Shown here piece after piece: positions 16,035-24,365 of a DNA stretch of 64,000 nucleotides. Positions within the stretch are counted from its first letter, which is position 1. Each line of letters starts with the position of its first letter. A program made the translations under genes and the position numbers. The notes beneath the pieces are model-generated. The model saw nothing but the letters and a program-made list of their open reading frames with translations. It made no database searches and was not told the DNA's origin. Source of the DNA: Paenibacillus antri (GTDB lineage: Bacteria; Bacillota; Bacilli; Paenibacillales; YIM-B00363); assembly GCF_005765165.1 (NCBI RefSeq), contig NZ_VCIW01000001.1, positions 248,001 through 312,000 on the forward strand. Direction: 5' to 3'.

Positions 16035-16547
16035 TTAGGAAGACAGCATCCGCAAATACAGCAGCTTGCCTTCGCCCGGATAATAGTAGTCGGGCAGGCG
16101 GCACATGAATTGGAAGCCGTTGCGCTCGAACAGCTTGCGCGCGCTCGCGTATTCCGGCAAGTCGCAGGTGAACGTCTCGACGTAGCGGCCGTTATTTTCG
16201 AGAATGTAATCGAACATGCGCTCGATGAGCCGCCAACCGAAGCCCCGATGCCGGTGCGCCCGATGGACGCCGAAGTACTCGAGCCGGTAGCCGCCGCTCT
16301 TATGCTCGTTCTCGACGAAGATGATCGCCGCGATGACCTCGCCGCCCTCCTCCGCGTACCAGCAAATGACGGCGTTCTCCTGCAGGCTGCGCATCGGCAG
16401 CCACCGCAGGTGATCCGTCTCCCCCGGCGTGAATCGTTGATCGTCGAAGCAATGCTCACCCAACAAAAAATCCGATACGCGCCCCGCCTCCGTACCGGTC
16501 TTCACCGGCTTGATGACGAACGGCGCCTCGCTTCCGGTCGGACTCAT
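16035..16547 (-). CDS. GNAT-family N-acetyltransferase
   Basis: 170 residues from the ATG at 16547 with a GAGAGGGGAG site. The acetyl-CoA loop is in HRAHRHRGFGWRLIERMFDY, followed by ARKLFERNGFQF, the usual GNAT C-terminal motif. The extra N-terminal beta strands and the YYYPGEGKLLYLRML ending are common in uncharacterised Firmicutes GNATs. The substrate is unknown. It is separated from the large sensor gene upstream by 22 bp and is probably cotranscribed with it. Confidence 0.85.
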   Translation of the reverse strand: MSPTGSEAPFVIKPVKTGTEAGRVSDFLLGEHCFDDQRFTPGETDHLRWLPMRSLQENAVICWYAEEGGEVIAAIIFVENEHKSGGYRLEYFGVHRAHRHRGFGWRLIERMFDYILENNGRYVETFTCDLPEYASARKLFERNGFQFMCRLPDYYYPGEGKLLYLRMLSS

Positions 16548-16569
16548 CTTGCGACACTCCCCTCTCGCG

Positions 16570-19314
16570 TTACTCGATCTTCAAAGCCCCGTTCCAATCC
16601 TGCGTCACGCCGTGCTGGTAATAATGGTCGCAGGCGAAAAAGTACAGCTTCGCGGCGAGATCGTCGCGATTTTTCTTCACGACCCCGACGAACGCTTCCC
16701 GCGCGTCGTAGAAGCGGCCGCTCTGGTACAGCATTACCGCGTCTTCGAACTGCCGCTGCGTCTCCCGCTTCAGCCTGCGGATCGGCTCCGGATCGCCCTC
16801 GTAGACATCGTATAGTTCTATCGTACGCGATTCGCCATACAGTTGTACCGCGCCCAGCTTCCGATAATCGAGACGCACCGTCCTCTTGCAGGCGGCCAGC
16901 GCCTCCTCGGTCAGCAGGATGGGGGCGCCGAGCTTGCCGGATGCCTTTTCCAACTCGCCAGCGAGCCGCACTTGATCGGAGACGACGCTGCCTTCCATCC
17001 GCTGCTCCTCGCCGATAATGCCGATCATGACGTCGCCGATATGGATGGAGATGCCGATCTCGATCGCCCGGTATCCGCTGTTATCGCGGAAGCCGTTATA
17101 CGTGGCGAGCGTCTCTCGCATCTTCACGGCCGCCTTCAGCGCATCGCCCGGGTCGTTCGGGAACAACGCCAGCATGCCCGGCCCCAAATACCGGCTCGTA
17201 AAGCCTCCGTGCTGCCGCACGACCGGTCCGAACACCTTGAGGAACGAGTTGATGAACCGGAAGTTGTCCTCCGGCGTCAGCGTCGACGAAAATTCGGAAA
17301 AGTCCCGCATGTTGCACACGAGCACGGTCATCGTCCGATGCACCTGATCGCCTAGACGAACCTGCGTCATATTGCCCTTGCCCAGCACGTTCAAAAACTG
17401 CTGCGGCACGAAGCGGAAATACGATTCGCTAAGGCCCGTCACCTCGCGGATGTACCGCCGGATCGAGCTCGCCATCATGTTGAACCGCTCGCCGAGCTCC
17501 GCCACCTCGTCGCGCGTCCGGATGTCGACCTCGGTATCCCATTCGCCGCTGGCGATCAGGTTGACGCTGCGGCGCAGCCTGCGGATCGACGAGATGAGGT
17601 ACACCGTCATGACCGTGATCACGATCAGGATAACGCCGCCGATCAACGCGATCATGCCGAGGACGTCGGACAGAATTTTCAAGTGACTTTGCCTTACGCC
17701 GTTCATGTCTTTCCCGGTTTCGTAGATGCCGATGATGTCGCCGGATGCGTTATACAGCGGACCCAGCGCGTACATCCACTCCCCGGTCGCGTCTTCCCAT
17801 TCGCCGGAGACGATCTGCCCCTTCTCCAACACGAGCAAGTTTTCCTCGGACGTCAGGAACGGGCGGAACATCGTTACGCTGTCGTCGTCGTCCATAATAA
17901 TGTACAGATTGCCGTCGATATACCGGTAGACGGTGCTGTACAGACCATCGCGGTTTTCCCCGGCTTGGCTGAGCAGATCGTTCATGCGCAGCTTGATCGC
18001 CTGATAGTCGTCGCTCATGAAGTCGAGCGGAGAATTCAGCCGCTCCAGCCGCTCGCCGTCGACGAGATGCTTCCCGTTGCCCGCGAGCAGCATCAGCTGT
18101 CCGCGCATCTCTTCCTTCATCTCGTTCGTGAACGAGTCGTAGACCGAATAGGACAACCCGACCATCGCCGCCAAGATGATCGGCACGATGACGCCGAGCT
18201 GCTTCACGAGCAACGAGATGCGGCGCTTCATCAAGTGGACGTACAGGTGGCGGATCGTCGCGAAGGACGACGCGGCCGCCGCCAAGATGAGCGCCCAGTA
18301 CGCGTATCGCATCCATATGGTGGCCGTCGGGTACCGGTACGTACTCGTCCAATGCGTGACGCGTCCCGTCGGATCGACCTCGATGATCTGATCGGTCGTC
18401 GCGACCGTGATCTTCCCGTTGCCGACGTATAAATTCGTAAAGTCCGACCACTCGACGTCTCCGAACTGCTCCGTCAGCTGCGTGTACCGTAACAGCGACT
18501 GGATCGGGTAGTGGGGTTGGCCGGCATCCAGCCGCTGCACGGCCGCTTCGTGATAATCGATGAAGTAGACGTGGCGCCCGTCGTTCGTGAACACCTGCAC
18601 CGGAAAGTTCAACTGCACCGTGCCTTCGCCGGGGTACAGCATCGTCGGACTCTCCGTCGCGTCGACCGCGTACAGCCGGCCGCGCTTGGAGGTGAAGTAG
18701 AAGCTGTTCGGATCGCTTCCCGCCAGCTCGGAGACGTACCGGTTCGCCGGCAGCGCGAACGTGCGCAGCTCCTCCGGCGCGCCTCCGCCCGCCGCAAGCC
18801 GGAACAAGACGATCGTATCGACCTCTTTGCGGAAAAAGTGCACCGCGCCTTCCTTCACCGACAGGCCTTGAATTTTGCCGACGCGGAGCAGGTTTTCGGA
18901 GGCGGCGTACGCCGCCTCGTACAGCACTTGCTGCGTCTCCCCGTCCGGCGACACCTTCAGGATGCGTTCGCCGGACACCTTGAGCCCGTAAGAGTCCAAT
19001 ACCGCGAGCAGCACGTACGCGTTGCCCTGTTCGTCCGTCGCGATGCCGTCGAACAGCTGGATCGTGCCCGGCAGCGCATCCGCGTTGCTCGAAACCGAAT
19101 ACACCAGCTCCCCGTCGGGGTTCACCTTGATCAGGGAGCGCTTGGAATCCGCGATCGTATAGAGCGAGCCTTGCGCGTCGGTCGCCACCCGCGAGATGTT
19201 CGAATATGCCGCTTCGGTTCGATACGGCGCGGCCGACCAATAGTCCCGCTGCGTCCCGAGGCCGGCGAACAGCAGCGCCGTCAGGCAGAGCAGGAGGAAA
19301 AACTTCGTTTTCAT
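16570..19314 (-). CDS. Membrane sensor with HAMP and degenerate class III cyclase domain
   Basis: 914 residues. Order: signal anchor (1-20); beta-propeller-like region (about 30-330, repeats such as GIATDEQGNAYVLLAV); TM near 340 and 380; extracytoplasmic sensor (about 400-550); TM about 557-580; HAMP (580-635); class III adenylate/guanylate cyclase domain (about 655-830); helical tail. Both metal-binding aspartates of the cyclase are missing: VCNMRDF has Asn668 where DxxxF is expected, and RYLGPGMLALF has Pro712 where GD is expected. Catalysis is therefore doubtful and it may be a nucleotide-sensing or scaffolding pseudocyclase. Its ATG overlaps the stop of the upstream stalk-domain gene (TCATG on the plus strand). 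Confidence 0.85.
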   Translation of the reverse strand: MKTKFFLLLCLTALLFAGLGTQRDYWSAAPYRTEAAYSNISRVATDAQGSLYTIADSKRSLIKVNPDGELVYSVSSNADALPGTIQLFDGIATDEQGNAYVLLAVLDSYGLKVSGERILKVSPDGETQQVLYEAAYAASENLLRVGKIQGLSVKEGAVHFFRKEVDTIVLFRLAAGGGAPEELRTFALPANRYVSELAGSDPNSFYFTSKRGRLYAVDATESPTMLYPGEGTVQLNFPVQVFTNDGRHVYFIDYHEAAVQRLDAGQPHYPIQSLLRYTQLTEQFGDVEWSDFTNLYVGNGKITVATTDQIIEVDPTGRVTHWTSTYRYPTATIWMRYAYWALILAAAASSFATIRHLYVHLMKRRISLLVKQLGVIVPIILAAMVGLSYSVYDSFTNEMKEEMRGQLMLLAGNGKHLVDGERLERLNSPLDFMSDDYQAIKLRMNDLLSQAGENRDGLYSTVYRYIDGNLYIIMDDDDSVTMFRPFLTSEENLLVLEKGQIVSGEWEDATGEWMYALGPLYNASGDIIGIYETGKDMNGVRQSHLKILSDVLGMIALIGGVILIVITVMTVYLISSIRRLRRSVNLIASGEWDTEVDIRTRDEVAELGERFNMMASSIRRYIREVTGLSESYFRFVPQQFLNVLGKGNMTQVRLGDQVHRTMTVLVCNMRDFSEFSSTLTPEDNFRFINSFLKVFGPVVRQHGGFTSRYLGPGMLALFPNDPGDALKAAVKMRETLATYNGFRDNSGYRAIEIGISIHIGDVMIGIIGEEQRMEGSVVSDQVRLAGELEKASGKLGAPILLTEEALAACKRTVRLDYRKLGAVQLYGESRTIELYDVYEGDPEPIRRLKRETQRQFEDAVMLYQSGRFYDAREAFVGVVKKNRDDLAAKLYFFACDHYYQHGVTQDWNGALKIE

Positions 19315-21881
19315 GACAAGCCCTCACTCCGTTCCGCCGTCGCGCTCGGTTCGCCGAAGACGACCCCTTGCCGCAAGCTCTCGCTCCAATACGATTTCAT
19401 TCCCAATACCGCCTCGAAAAAGGATATCGGGACGAACGTCTGCCCGTTCGTCATATACGTCATCGACGCCAATTCGATCCGGCCAGACAAGCCCGCGACT
19501 TCCTTCGTTCCGACGCGAATCGCGATCGAGCCTTCGGCGCCGCGAAGCGTCGCGGTCGACGTCTTGTCGTCCCAGACGACCTTGTAACCGAGCGCTTCCG
19601 CGTACGGTCTCACAGGAACGTACGCCATCGTCCCGATCAGCGCCGGGGCTGCCGTCAGCTTGACGGGCGCCGCCGCGAACGCGATGGACGTCGCCGGCAG
19701 CGTATCGGCCGTCTCGCCGTCCGGCGTCGTCCACGGCTTCGCCTCCGCGAGCGCTTGCAGCTCGGCTTCGGCGTACGCGCTTTTCGCGTCCTCGACCCAT
19801 CCCGCAAGCGTCTGCTCTTCCAACGCCGGGAACAGGCCGAGCTCGAGGTACGGCAGCAACGCGTCGAGCTCCGCCGTCTTTGCCGCGCGCGCCTCGGGCG
19901 TGCTCGGCGGACCGGACGCGCCGGGACCTCCCGGCGACGCCGGCAAGCCGAGCGCTTCGAAGATCGCCGACGCGGCCGCCGCGAGCTTCTCTTCCATCGC
20001 CGCGGCGACGTCGGCCGCGCCCGCTTGCTTCGCCAGCTCCGCCGCTTGGGTTAACTGGTCGAACTCCGTCAACAACAGCGCCGTCACATCGACCTCGTCC
20101 TCCCCGGCATCGCCTTCGCTTGCGGTCTCGTCTCCGTCCGTCGTTCCGTCGCCGCTCGCCGCGCCGCCGCCGTCCGTCGCGCCGCCGCCGCCCGTCGTGC
20201 CGCCGCCGCTCGCCGCTCCGCCGCCGCCCGTCGTGCCACCGCCGCCCGTCGTGCCGGCGCCGCTCGCCGTTCCGCCGCCGCTCGTCGCTCCGTCGCCGCC
20301 CGTCGCGCCGTCGCCGCTCGCCGCTCCGCCGCCGCCGGCCGCTCCGCCGCCGGTCGCGCCTTCATCGGCGCCTTCGGCGGCAGCCTTCTCGGCGGCCGCC
20401 TCCACCTGCGCCTGCAGCCGCTCCGCCGCCGCCGTCAACTCCGACTCCATGTCCGGATCGTACGCCACGAGCGGCTGGTCGGCCGACGCGTCGGTCCCGG
20501 CCTCGCCCGGCTTCGCCGGCGGCTTCCCGACCGGCGCCCGCGCGTCGCCGGACAGCCGCTTCGCGAACGCGCCGCCGGTCGCGTAATGCAATTCGACGAC
20601 GGCGTTGAAGTACGTCCCCTGCTTCCCGACGGCGTCGAGACGCGCCTTGGCATACGCCTCCTGCGCCGCCGCGAGCGCCTCGCCGCCCGCGAGTCCGGCC
20701 TTCTGCTTCGCCGCCGCCGACTGCATCGCGGCGAGCGCGTCCGCTTCGGCGCGGATCGCCTGGCGCATCGCCGTCTCCTCCATCGTCGCGGCCAGATAGT
20801 ACGCGTTCACCTGATCCGCGAGCACCTTCGCGTGCTCGCGCTCCAGCGTCGCCGCCGTCGCGTACGCCAACACCGCCGCCGGAAGCGTATACGGCTGCTC
20901 GCCGAGATACTTCTCCTTCGGGGGAAACAGCAATTTCTCGAAGAACGGCCTCGCCGCGTCCTTCCGTTTCACCTCGGCCAAAAACACGTTATACACGCTA
21001 AGCGTCAGCTTGTAATCGACCGGCCGCAGCCGCAGCGTCGATTCGAGCGGCTTCAAAGCGTCCGCGCCGAAGAACGAACGGTACAGCTGCAGCGCGAACG
21101 CATACTTCTGCTCCTCCAGCTTCCGCGCCGACTCCAGCTTCCGCAGCGTCGGATCCGCCTCGACCGCGGAACGAACGAGCGCGGCCGCCTCCGCCGTATC
21201 CACGCGTACGTCGAGGAACAAATCCGACGCGCGAAACTTCGTCAAGCCGCCGCCGCGGTACGTCTCTTCCAGCTTTCGGGCCGCGTCGTCCATCGCCTTC
21301 TTCGCGCCCGCCGCGTCCTCTTTCGCCTTCGCGTACTTCTCCTCGGCGCGCTTCAGCTCGTCCTGCGCGGCGAGCCCGAAGCGGGCGCGAGTCGCGACGA
21401 CGTCCCGCGCCTGCGCCATCCGCGTCTCGAACTCCCGCGCGATGTCCGCCTTCGCCGCAGCGACGACGTACGCCGACGTCATCGTCGCCGCTTCCTTCTC
21501 CGCGTTCCGCGCGGCCAGCTTCAAATCTTCCTTCGCGCCGAACAGCTGCTGATTCGCCGAGGCGAGCCGGCTCAGCTTCGCCAGATCGCCCTCGAGCGTC
21601 GCATCCTCGCCGCCCGTCTCGAGCAGCGAGGCGCGCGACCGGTCGATCGCCGCCGTCACGTCGGTAGATTTCTGTTGAATCATAGTCCGGTAGACTTCTA
21701 GGCCGGAATGCTTTTCGGCCGCCGCCGCGACCGCTTTCCCCCAGGCCGCGTTCAGCGGTTCGACGCCTTCCGCGGCCGACGCGAGCGCCGGTCCCAGGAC
21801 GGACGTAACGGTCGTTCCCGCGAAGCAGCCGCTCATGGTCGTTGCGATGGCGAGCAAGGTCGCCGTCGTTCGCCGTTTCAC
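19311..21881 (-). CDS. TolC-like coiled-coil protein with copper-amine-oxidase-like stalk domain
   Basis: About 856 residues from a GTG at 21881 with an AAAGAGGGG site. The N-terminal signal sequence ends TMSGC, so it may be a lipoprotein. Residues 40-350 are long Ala/Glu/Lys helices with an ARFGLAAQDELKRAEEKYAKAK segment resembling TolC-family helices, odd for a monoderm. A second helical region follows, interrupted by a Gly/Ser/Thr/Asp-rich stretch of about 90 residues (coded at 20100-20370). The C-terminal 120 residues are a copper amine oxidase N-terminal-like stalk domain (AYVPVRPYAEALGYKV, TFVPISFFEAVLGM). It probably works at the cell wall with the coupled sensor. Confidence 0.8.
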   Translation of the reverse strand: MKRRTTATLLAIATTMSGCFAGTTVTSVLGPALASAAEGVEPLNAAWGKAVAAAAEKHSGLEVYRTMIQQKSTDVTAAIDRSRASLLETGGEDATLEGDLAKLSRLASANQQLFGAKEDLKLAARNAEKEAATMTSAYVVAAAKADIAREFETRMAQARDVVATRARFGLAAQDELKRAEEKYAKAKEDAAGAKKAMDDAARKLEETYRGGGLTKFRASDLFLDVRVDTAEAAALVRSAVEADPTLRKLESARKLEEQKYAFALQLYRSFFGADALKPLESTLRLRPVDYKLTLSVYNVFLAEVKRKDAARPFFEKLLFPPKEKYLGEQPYTLPAAVLAYATAATLEREHAKVLADQVNAYYLAATMEETAMRQAIRAEADALAAMQSAAAKQKAGLAGGEALAAAQEAYAKARLDAVGKQGTYFNAVVELHYATGGAFAKRLSGDARAPVGKPPAKPGEAGTDASADQPLVAYDPDMESELTAAAERLQAQVEAAAEKAAAEGADEGATGGGAAGGGGAASGDGATGGDGATSGGGTASGAGTTGGGGTTGGGGAASGGGTTGGGGATDGGGAASGDGTTDGDETASEGDAGEDEVDVTALLLTEFDQLTQAAELAKQAGAADVAAAMEEKLAAAASAIFEALGLPASPGGPGASGPPSTPEARAAKTAELDALLPYLELGLFPALEEQTLAGWVEDAKSAYAEAELQALAEAKPWTTPDGETADTLPATSIAFAAAPVKLTAAPALIGTMAYVPVRPYAEALGYKVVWDDKTSTATLRGAEGSIAIRVGTKEVAGLSGRIELASMTYMTNGQTFVPISFFEAVLGMKSYWSESLRQGVVFGEPSATAERSEGLS

Positions 21882-22024
21882 CCGGCCGTTCCCCTCTTTC
21901 TGCTCGCTACCGGTTCCGTAGCAATTTCGACATAAGTTCATAGTACTACAAAAAAAACCGTTTGTGCTTTTAATTATGTAAAATTTTAACCTGGAACGCC
22001 CCCCCAAAAACGGGTAAAAAGTAG

Positions 22025-22030
22025 TATAAT
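22025..22030 (+). promoter_or_regulatory. Possible -10 element for the DUF4280 gene
   Basis: A perfect TATAAT lies 37 bases before the DUF4280 start. No good -35 is found at 17 bp spacing (the region is C- and A-rich), so an activator or an alternative promoter class is possible. Confidence 0.4.
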
Positions 22031-22066
22031 ACGAGGATATGAATCGGATCGGAGAGGGGAACCTTC

Positions 22067-22453
22067 ATGGGTCAGCTCGTATGCGGAGGAGCGATGCTCC
22101 AATGCTCGTTCGGCGTCGCGCCGAGCTCGCTAATGGTGCTTCCGGCCAACCGCGTGCTCACGTCCATGCCGATCGCCAACATCATGGACAATAAGCCGAT
22201 GGTCAACATTTTGCCGTTCGGCATGTGCCAGTCGCTGGCGAACCCGACCGTCGCTTCCGCGACCGCCGCCGCCTTCGGCGCGCTGACGCCGATGCCGTGC
22301 GTTCCGGTGACCGCCGCGCCGTGGGCGCCGGGCTCGCCGACCGTGCTCGTGGCCAACATGCCCGCGCTGAACAACACGTCCAAATGCATGTGCAACTGGG
22401 GAGGCGTCATCTCCGTCGCCCAACCGGGCCAAATGACGATTCAGGTACCGTAG
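22067..22453 (+). CDS. DUF4280 PAAR-like spike-tip protein
   Basis: 128 residues; ATG at 22067 after GGAGAGGGG. It has the DUF4280 hallmarks: MGQLVCGGAMLQCSFG at the start, a repeated pattern of Cys (FGMCQS, MPCVP, KCMCNWGG) and many Pro/Gly turns. DUF4280 proteins are PAAR-like tips that cap contractile-injection spikes and carry or bind effectors. The eCIS cluster at 27-50 kb has a gpV-like spike but no PAAR gene of its own, so this divergent gene 4.7 kb away is the probable tip. It is followed at 39 bp by the MORN-repeat membrane protein gene, likely in one operon. Confidence 0.88.
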   Translation: MGQLVCGGAMLQCSFGVAPSSLMVLPANRVLTSMPIANIMDNKPMVNILPFGMCQSLANPTVASATAAAFGALTPMPCVPVTAAPWAPGSPTVLVANMPALNNTSKCMCNWGGVISVAQPGQMTIQVP

Positions 22454-22492
22454 TCCGCCAAATTCGAAGGACCGCCGAAGGAGACGAACCCC

Positions 22493-24094
22493 GTGATCGA
22501 GAAAATCGTCAAACCGTTCATCACCCCGATCCAGAAGAAGATTCTAATGCCGCTGAAGCGGGCCAAAAGCTGGCCGAAGCTTCTGGTCAAATGGCTGAAG
22601 AAGAAATTCAAGGAGATATTGGGGCAGAAGGAAATCACGAAGGCGAGCTACGTGCCGATCGGCAACTACTACGTCTCCAAGAAGCTGATCGTTATCGTCG
22701 TCATCGTTATTTTGGCGTTATACTTTCTCATTTTCATCAAGCCCCCGAAGTTCGTGAACAAGCTGCTCGCGCGCAAGCCCGCGGTCACCGTCGCCCAAGA
22801 CGGCACCGCGGCGGCGTACACCGGCGCGGCGAAGCTGTACGCCGCCGACGGTTCGCTCCTCTTCGAGGGCGAATTGGCCGAGGGGCTGTACCAGGGACCG
22901 GGCAAGCTGTTCGAGCCCGACGGTTCCGTCTTGCAAGAAGGCACGTTCGAAAAGGGTCAGCTGCTCCAAGGCAGCGCCTACGACAGCGAAGGCGTCCTCC
23001 TGTACGCCGGTTCGTTCGCGGCGGGCATGTACTCGGGACAAGGCACGAGTTATTACCCGAACGGCGCCGTACGGTATCAGGGCGAATTCCAGGCCGGCAT
23101 GCCGAGCGGACAGGGGCGGCTGTTCGACGAAGCCGGCGTTCTTCTGTACGAAGGCGCCTTCGCGAACGGCGCGTACGCGGGCGAAGGCACCGAATACGAC
23201 GGCGCAGGCAACATTCGCTATCAAGGCGCGTTCCTCGCGGGCAAATATAACGGAGCCGGCAAGCTGCTGACCGTCGGCGGAGTCGTCCGCTACGAAGGCA
23301 TGTTCAGCAACGGACTGCCGACCGGGCAAGGCGTCATGTATTATCCGAACGGCGGCAAGCAGTACGAAGGCGCCTTCGCGGCAGGCGAATACAGCGGCGA
23401 GGGCCGATTGTTCGCCACGAACGGCATGCCGGCGTACGTCGGCTCGTTCATGGCGGGCAAGTTCCACGGCGACGGGGAACGGTACGGCTCGCTCGGCACC
23501 GTCGAATACCGCGGCAAGTTCGCGAACGGACGCATGAACGGCCCGGGGACGTGGCTGCGGCCGGACGGCACGGTCGCGTTCCAAGGCATGTTCAAGGACA
23601 ACGAACCGGATTACGCGGCTTTCCTCGGCGCGACGGCCGCCCGTCTCGAAGAGCTGTTGGGCGGTCCCCCGACGACGTTCGACATCGAAGGCGGAGCGGT
23701 TACGATACCGGAGGCGCCGACGGCTTCGTCGGACGACCCGGCGACGGAAGGCGATGCGGCGGAAGAAGCTCCGGCGGAACCGGTCTTCGTTCCCGCGGAG
23801 CCGGCGCCGAACGCGGATTTGCTTCTTGCTTATCAGGATCTTCGACTGATCTTCGTCTTGTCGGCGCTCGAGGACGGCACGAACGGCGTCAGCGAAGTGC
23901 GCCTGCTCCCGGGCGACGCGCTCGACCGCGCGGCGGCGAGATTGGCCGAATCGGCGGCGCAAGAGCCGTCGATCGGCCCGTTCTCGATCGACGCCGACGA
24001 CGAGCGCATCTACCAATGGAACGGCACGACGTATACGATTCGGGTCGACGAAGGCGGCAAGCCCGTCTCCGGCACCGTTCGGAAAACCGTATAA
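22493..24094 (+). CDS. Membrane-anchored MORN-repeat protein
   Basis: 533 residues from a GTG with AAGGAG upstream. A basic N-terminal cytoplasmic region (about 60 residues, many Lys) is followed by one TM segment (KLIVIVVIVILALYFLIFI) and about eleven MORN repeats at residues 105-380 (patterns such as YEGAFANGAYAGEGTEYDG and YYPNGAVRYQGEF). An acidic Ala/Pro/Glu linker and a C-terminal domain of about 110 residues follow. MORN repeats form elongated beta sheets for protein or lipid contact. Its pairing with the DUF4280 tip suggests a tip-associated adaptor, receptor or effector; this is inference. A strong terminator follows. Confidence 0.8.
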   Translation: MIEKIVKPFITPIQKKILMPLKRAKSWPKLLVKWLKKKFKEILGQKEITKASYVPIGNYYVSKKLIVIVVIVILALYFLIFIKPPKFVNKLLARKPAVTVAQDGTAAAYTGAAKLYAADGSLLFEGELAEGLYQGPGKLFEPDGSVLQEGTFEKGQLLQGSAYDSEGVLLYAGSFAAGMYSGQGTSYYPNGAVRYQGEFQAGMPSGQGRLFDEAGVLLYEGAFANGAYAGEGTEYDGAGNIRYQGAFLAGKYNGAGKLLTVGGVVRYEGMFSNGLPTGQGVMYYPNGGKQYEGAFAAGEYSGEGRLFATNGMPAYVGSFMAGKFHGDGERYGSLGTVEYRGKFANGRMNGPGTWLRPDGTVAFQGMFKDNEPDYAAFLGATAARLEELLGGPPTTFDIEGGAVTIPEAPTASSDDPATEGDAAEEAPAEPVFVPAEPAPNADLLLAYQDLRLIFVLSALEDGTNGVSEVRLLPGDALDRAAARLAESAAQEPSIGPFSIDADDERIYQWNGTTYTIRVDEGGKPVSGTVRKTV

Positions 24095-24105
24095 GCTTCG
24101 CCGCG

Positions 24106-24141
24106 CAAACCGTCGATATCATCGACGGTTTGTTTCGTTTT
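24106..24141 (+). terminator. Terminator after the DUF4280-MORN operon
   Basis: A perfect 12-bp stem (CAAACCGTCGAT / ATCGACGGTTTG) with a 3-base loop is followed by TTTCGTTTT. The following 220 bp up to the propeller protein gene show no gene or clear promoter. Confidence 0.85.
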
Positions 24142-24365
24142 CCATCGGCTCCTCCGCCCTTTCCAACTTCATTCCCTCTGCTCGGATCGCGTTACCCCCT
24201 CCTAACCTGAACGAAAGAAATCAGCTTAGAAAATGCGCCCGACAGCGGTGTCCCTCCTCCCCCTTGCTCTGGGAACGGTACACAGCTTCCACTGAAGGAC
24301 CCTTCCCTCGTACCGCACATAATTCGCTGGGAAAACAGGAAACTTAAACCAAAGGGGTGTGAACG

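Noticed and set aside
17750-19327. 525-codon frame overlapping the cyclase-type sensor
   Set aside because: Same-strand shadow of the sensor gene with Arg/Gly/Asp-rich composition; the sensor frame has clear domains.
20084-20365. Repetitive Ala/Arg/Thr frame in the stalk-protein gene
   Set aside because: Shadow of the Gly/Ser/Thr-rich tract in the real frame.
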